This document shows positions 61,147-64,000 of a stretch of DNA of 64,000 nt, piece by piece. The position numbers and the translations under genes are program-made. This DNA comes from Streptomyces sp. RPA4-2 (GTDB lineage: Bacteria; Actinomycetota; Actinomycetes; Streptomycetales; Streptomycetaceae). Under the pieces are notes generated by a model, which did no database searches, was not told the DNA's origin, and saw only the letters and a program-made list of their open reading frames with translations. The stretch spans positions 8,060,001 through 8,124,000 of the forward strand of contig NZ_CP050975.2 of NCBI RefSeq assembly GCF_012273515.2. Direction: 5' to 3'. Each line of letters opens with the position of its first letter. Position 1 is the stretch's first letter.

Positions 61147-63564
61147 TCACGAGGAATCCGTGGTCGTGGAGGATTCCAGGCACCGGGACGGGACGCCGAA
61201 ATCGAGGGATGCCGCTCGTCCCGCGGTCCTGGGAGCGCCGGCCGGGCGTGTGGTGCGGAAGCGGTCCCGGTAGATGCCGGGGCTCACGCCGAGTTGGCTG
61301 CGGAAGGCCCGCCGCATGGTTTCCTCCGTTCGGAATCCGCTGCGTCGCGCGACGGTGTCGAGCGGTTCGTCGCCGCCTTCGAGGAGCGCTCGTGCCGCTT
61401 CCAGACGGATGCGTTTCACGTACTCGCCGGCCGTGGTGCCGATCTCCGTGCGGAACAGCCGGGTCAGGTGCCGCGAGCTCAAGGCCGCTCTGTCCGCCAG
61501 CACCCGCAGGCTGTGGTCACCCTGAGGGTCGGCGGCCACACGGTCCAGGACGTCACGCAACGGCGAGTTCTCGGGGCGAGGGGATTGCTGACGCACGCTG
61601 AACTGGGACTGTCCGCCGGGCCTGGCCATGAAGACCACCAGGTACTTGGCGACCGCGCGAGCGACATCCGGACCCAGATCGGACTCGACGAGCGACAGCG
61701 TCAGATCGATGCCGGCGGTGATCCCGGCAGAGGTGATGAACCTGCCGTCCCTGACGAAGATCGCCTCGGAGTCCACCCGGACGTGGGGGTAGCGGGCGGC
61801 GAGGTCCGCGGCGAGCTTCCAGTGGGTGGCGGCCCGGCGCCCGTCGAGGAGCCCGGTTTCGGCCAGAGGGAACGTGCCGGCGCAGACGGCCGCGACCGTG
61901 GCGGTGCGGGACCTGTCGGCGAGCCGAGTGATGCCCTCGACGAGCGGTGGGTCGGCGACCGCGTTCCACCACTGGGGACCTCCGGGGACGACCAGCGTGT
62001 CGACGCCGCAATCGAAGTCGCCGAGCGCCATGTCCGGTACGAGCCGGAGCCCGGCGGTGGTGCGCACCGGCCGCCCGTCGGGGGAGACGGTGGTCAGCCG
62101 GTAGTCGCCGCCGTACTCGTTGGCCGCCGCGTACACGTCCAAGGGCCCGGTGACGTCCAGCGACTGCACACCGTCGAACATCAGCACAAGGACGCGATGA
62201 CGCGCCGTGTGCCGGGCGGCCCCCGCGGACCGGTCACCGCGCGGCCGGGCGGGAACGGTCTGTCCCTTCCCCGCGCGTCTCTCCGCTGTCGCGGGCGGGG
62301 GCAGGGCCCGCGGTGAGCGGGGAGCGCAGTCGCCGCGGTCGCCCGCACGTGCCTGGACCGGTGTTCCGGCTGCTTCCGGTTCACGTACCAGGGGTCTCGT
62401 GGAGCCGGGGGCTCGCTGGAGGGCGATCATGGCGGCGTCGTCGCTCAAGCGGCCGCTGGTGTGCTCGGAGAGGTCGCCCTGGACGTACCGGAGGAGCTGC
62501 TCCGGGTCGGCGCCGCCCCAGGAGGCGACCCGCTCCCTCAGGGGGTAGAAGGCACCTGCCCCGTCGCGGGCTTCGGTGATGCCGTCGGTGTAGAGCATCA
62601 GGACGTCCTCGGCGGCGAAAGGGAAGGTGTCCTGGTGGTGGTCGCATGCGGAGAAGCTCCCCAGGCCCAGGGGCGGGCTGCATCGCTGAGGCTTCAGGAG
62701 GGTCGCGCGGCCCCCGCCCGAGAGCAGGGGCGCGGGATGGCCGCAGCTGACCGTGTGGACCACCCGGTGGTCGTCGGGGATCTCCAGCAGCAGAGCGGTG
62801 ACGAAGCGCTCGCCGGCCTCGTGGTCGTCTTCGATGGCCTCGTCCAGGTGGCTGCGGATACTGGCCTCGAGGTGAGCGGCCACTTCGGGGAGGGTGGGGT
62901 AGCAGCGGGCGGCTTCGCGGAACGCGCCGAGCGCGGCCGCCACCTCGTGGATGCCCTGTAGTCCCTTGCCGCGGACGTCGCCGATCAGGACGCGCGTGGC
63001 ACCGGGGATGCGGACGGCCCCGTACAGGTCGCTGCCGACCGTGGCGTGCGCGTCGGACGCCTGATACGTGGCCGCGATACGCAGCGGGCCGAGCCGATCG
63101 GGAAGGGGACGCAGAACGACCCCTTGAGCGATCTCCGAGACGGCGCGCAGGGCGTTCACCTCCATGCGGTGACGCTGTCGCAGGGCGCAGAGGACGATGA
63201 CGACCGCGCAGACGACGAGCGTGGTCACGGACTGCGAGGCGGTGGCGAACAGCAGCCGAGGGCAGCCGAGGCCGAGGCCGACTCTCGCCGCGCCCGACAC
63301 GAGGACGACTCCTGCGGTGAGCGTGGGGCCGGCGAACGTAGCTGCCGCCGCCGAGACCGCGGCGAGCAGGGTCGCCCAGCCGACGGCGGGGACGTACGCC
63401 CCGTCGAGCACGATGACGCCCACCAGGACCAGGAGTACGGCGAACAGCCGCAGACGCGACCGCGGGGAGCTGTGGCGGACACCGTCCCGGCCGGCGCCGA
63501 GGCCGGGGGCGGTGGTCCACCGGGAGGTCACAGCGGGGTGGGGGAGAGTCGGAGAGGTGATCAC
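61147..63564 (-). CDS. Fusion of membrane PP2C (SpoIIE) phosphatase and GlxA/AraC-type regulator
   Basis: One 805-residue frame. Residues 1-135 have four hydrophobic helices. Residues 140-385 are a SpoIIE/RsbU-type PP2C phosphatase with metal ligands in VGSDLYGAV, IGDVRGKGLQG, LYTDGITEA and SDDAAMIAL. A Pro/Arg-rich linker of about 70 residues leads to a DJ-1/PfpI domain (VLVLMFDGVQSLDVTGPLDVYAAA; VAAVCAGTFPLAETGLLDGRRAATHW). A double AraC helix-turn-helix (LADRAALSSRHLTRLFRTEIGTTAGEYVKRIRLEA; VARRSGFRTEETMRRAFRSQLGVSPGIYRDRF) closes the protein. The linker has no ATG, GTG or TTG in frame, so the second part has no start of its own in this frame. A frameshift joining two former genes cannot be excluded. 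Confidence 0.82.
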   Translation of the reverse strand: MITSPTLPHPAVTSRWTTAPGLGAGRDGVRHSSPRSRLRLFAVLLVLVGVIVLDGAYVPAVGWATLLAAVSAAAATFAGPTLTAGVVLVSGAARVGLGLGCPRLLFATASQSVTTLVVCAVVIVLCALRQRHRMEVNALRAVSEIAQGVVLRPLPDRLGPLRIAATYQASDAHATVGSDLYGAVRIPGATRVLIGDVRGKGLQGIHEVAAALGAFREAARCYPTLPEVAAHLEASIRSHLDEAIEDDHEAGERFVTALLLEIPDDHRVVHTVSCGHPAPLLSGGGRATLLKPQRCSPPLGLGSFSACDHHQDTFPFAAEDVLMLYTDGITEARDGAGAFYPLRERVASWGGADPEQLLRYVQGDLSEHTSGRLSDDAAMIALQRAPGSTRPLVREPEAAGTPVQARAGDRGDCAPRSPRALPPPATAERRAGKGQTVPARPRGDRSAGAARHTARHRVLVLMFDGVQSLDVTGPLDVYAAANEYGGDYRLTTVSPDGRPVRTTAGLRLVPDMALGDFDCGVDTLVVPGGPQWWNAVADPPLVEGITRLADRSRTATVAAVCAGTFPLAETGLLDGRRAATHWKLAADLAARYPHVRVDSEAIFVRDGRFITSAGITAGIDLTLSLVESDLGPDVARAVAKYLVVFMARPGGQSQFSVRQQSPRPENSPLRDVLDRVAADPQGDHSLRVLADRAALSSRHLTRLFRTEIGTTAGEYVKRIRLEAARALLEGGDEPLDTVARRSGFRTEETMRRAFRSQLGVSPGIYRDRFRTTRPAGAPRTAGRAASLDFGVPSRCLESSTTTDSS

Positions 63565-63853
63565 GCACTGTTCCTAACGGAGTCGGGGACCACTGCCCGG
63601 CTTGTCGAGCGCGCGGGGGCTCCGAGCAGGTCACAGTCGCGGGCTTTCCAGGTATGACCGCTTATGCGCCCAATTCGTGACATCGGTGACGGGTCGATCG
63701 GATGTGGTCCGGCGACTCAGGGCCCTTCGACCGCCCACACGACAGCCCCCATGGGGTGACCGCGGGCGCGAGCCGGGACGTCACGATCTCCGGGTCCCCG
63801 CTGTCATGTACTTGTACAGCGTCCAGTGGGACGGGAGCCGTCGGGCCGGGGTG
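63565..63853. other. Intergenic region upstream of the phosphatase fusion
   Basis: No gene is seen. It contains a TGTAC-TT-GTACA symmetric element at 63807-63818 and should hold the promoter of the phosphatase-regulator gene. Confidence 0.4.
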
Positions 63854-64000
63854 TCACCGGCTCATGTGCAGGGTCACCAGCAACTGCCACACCTGGTGGG
63901 CGACTTCCTCCGGCGTCCCCTCCAGCAGACCGTGCAGCCAGTCCGCGAGCACCCCCGCGAAGGTGGCGGCGACCGCGGAGGCGACGAGGGCGGCGTCCGG
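63854..64000 (-). CDS. TetR-family regulator, C-terminal part (truncated by window edge)
   Basis: The last 48 codons of a minus-strand gene running off the right edge (ALVASAVAATFAGVLADWLHGLLEGTPEEVAHQVWQLLVTLHMSR). The helical pattern matches the C-terminal ligand domain of TetR regulators. The DNA-binding part lies outside the window, so the call is tentative. Confidence 0.6.
   Translation of the reverse strand, partial: PDAALVASAVAATFAGVLADWLHGLLEGTPEEVAHQVWQLLVTLHMSR

Noticed and set aside
1..64000. CRISPR arrays, prophage, conjugative element or large biosynthetic gene cluster
   Set aside because: No regularly spaced repeats, integrase, structural phage genes, Tra proteins, or PKS/NRPS modules are visible; the only mobile-element trace is the IS630 relic.

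Overview
The window is high-GC (about 72%) actinobacterial DNA. Frequent GTG and TTG starts, Tat and lipoprotein export signals, a SpoIIE-type phosphatase, an ECF41 sigma factor, many regulator/target pairs and a TetM/OtrA-like protection protein all point to a Streptomyces chromosome, probably outside the conserved core. I see no rRNA, tRNA, CRISPR array, prophage or polyketide/NRPS assembly line.

Layout. 0.25-6.0 kb: a membrane-anchored NB-ARC/TPR (STAND) protein, an unknown protein, and a translationally coupled pair made of an HMGL-family (isopropylmalate/homocitrate synthase-like) enzyme and a divergent YrdC/Sua5-like protein. 6.2-15.9 kb: a mostly exported block with an L,D-transpeptidase lipoprotein, a small secreted protein, a Tat-dependent DUF5987 protein coupled to a GMC flavoprotein oxidoreductase, and two Tat-exported paralogous metallophosphoesterases with different C-terminal modules. 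16.1-27.8 kb: a TPR regulator, a divergent ArsR-like regulator/MFS pair, an AfsQ1/AfsQ2/AfsQ3-like response regulator-kinase-lipoprotein operon, a DUF3152 metallopeptidase-like protein, an XRE/MmyB regulator next to a SnoaL-like protein, and a MocR regulator divergent from an enoyl-CoA hydratase.

28.8-34.9 kb is a beta-glucoside utilisation locus: binding lipoprotein, two permeases, a GH1 beta-glucosidase and a divergent ROK repressor. A 24-bp sequence between repressor and operon recurs (18/24 identical, same orientation, same distance from the start codon) upstream of the GH16 beta-1,3-glucanase at 39.8-41.0 kb. This suggests one regulon covering glucan breakdown outside the cell, uptake and final hydrolysis. 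Between them lie an SDR, a PHP-domain protein, and two I36-type inhibitor genes flanking a frameshifted lipoprotein gene.

41.2-52.6 kb: VanZ-like and DUF4230 membrane proteins, a ribosomal protection GTPase divergent from prs, a methyltransferase, a STAS protein, an MDR oxidoreductase/GlxA-AraC divergent pair with a clear inverted-repeat operator, an MFS exporter and a second MDR oxidoreductase. 52.6-53.9 kb is decayed DNA: remnants of an IS630 transposase, a SMI1/KNR4 (SUKH) gene and a DUF427 gene.

54.1-60.7 kb holds the most interesting signal. An ECF41 (SigJ-like) sigma factor is surrounded by five copies of TGTCACA-N16-NGTC, the published ECF41 promoter type. Three lie about 105 nt upstream of the start codons of a NAD(P)-binding protein, a cell-wall amidase and an unknown gene; one precedes a cupin and one precedes what looks like a gene remnant. 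This reads as a compact local sigma regulon linking redox/small-molecule enzymes with peptidoglycan hydrolysis. 61.1-63.6 kb encodes one uninterrupted reading frame fusing a membrane PP2C (SpoIIE) phosphatase to a GlxA/AraC regulator, and the window ends inside a TetR-type regulator.
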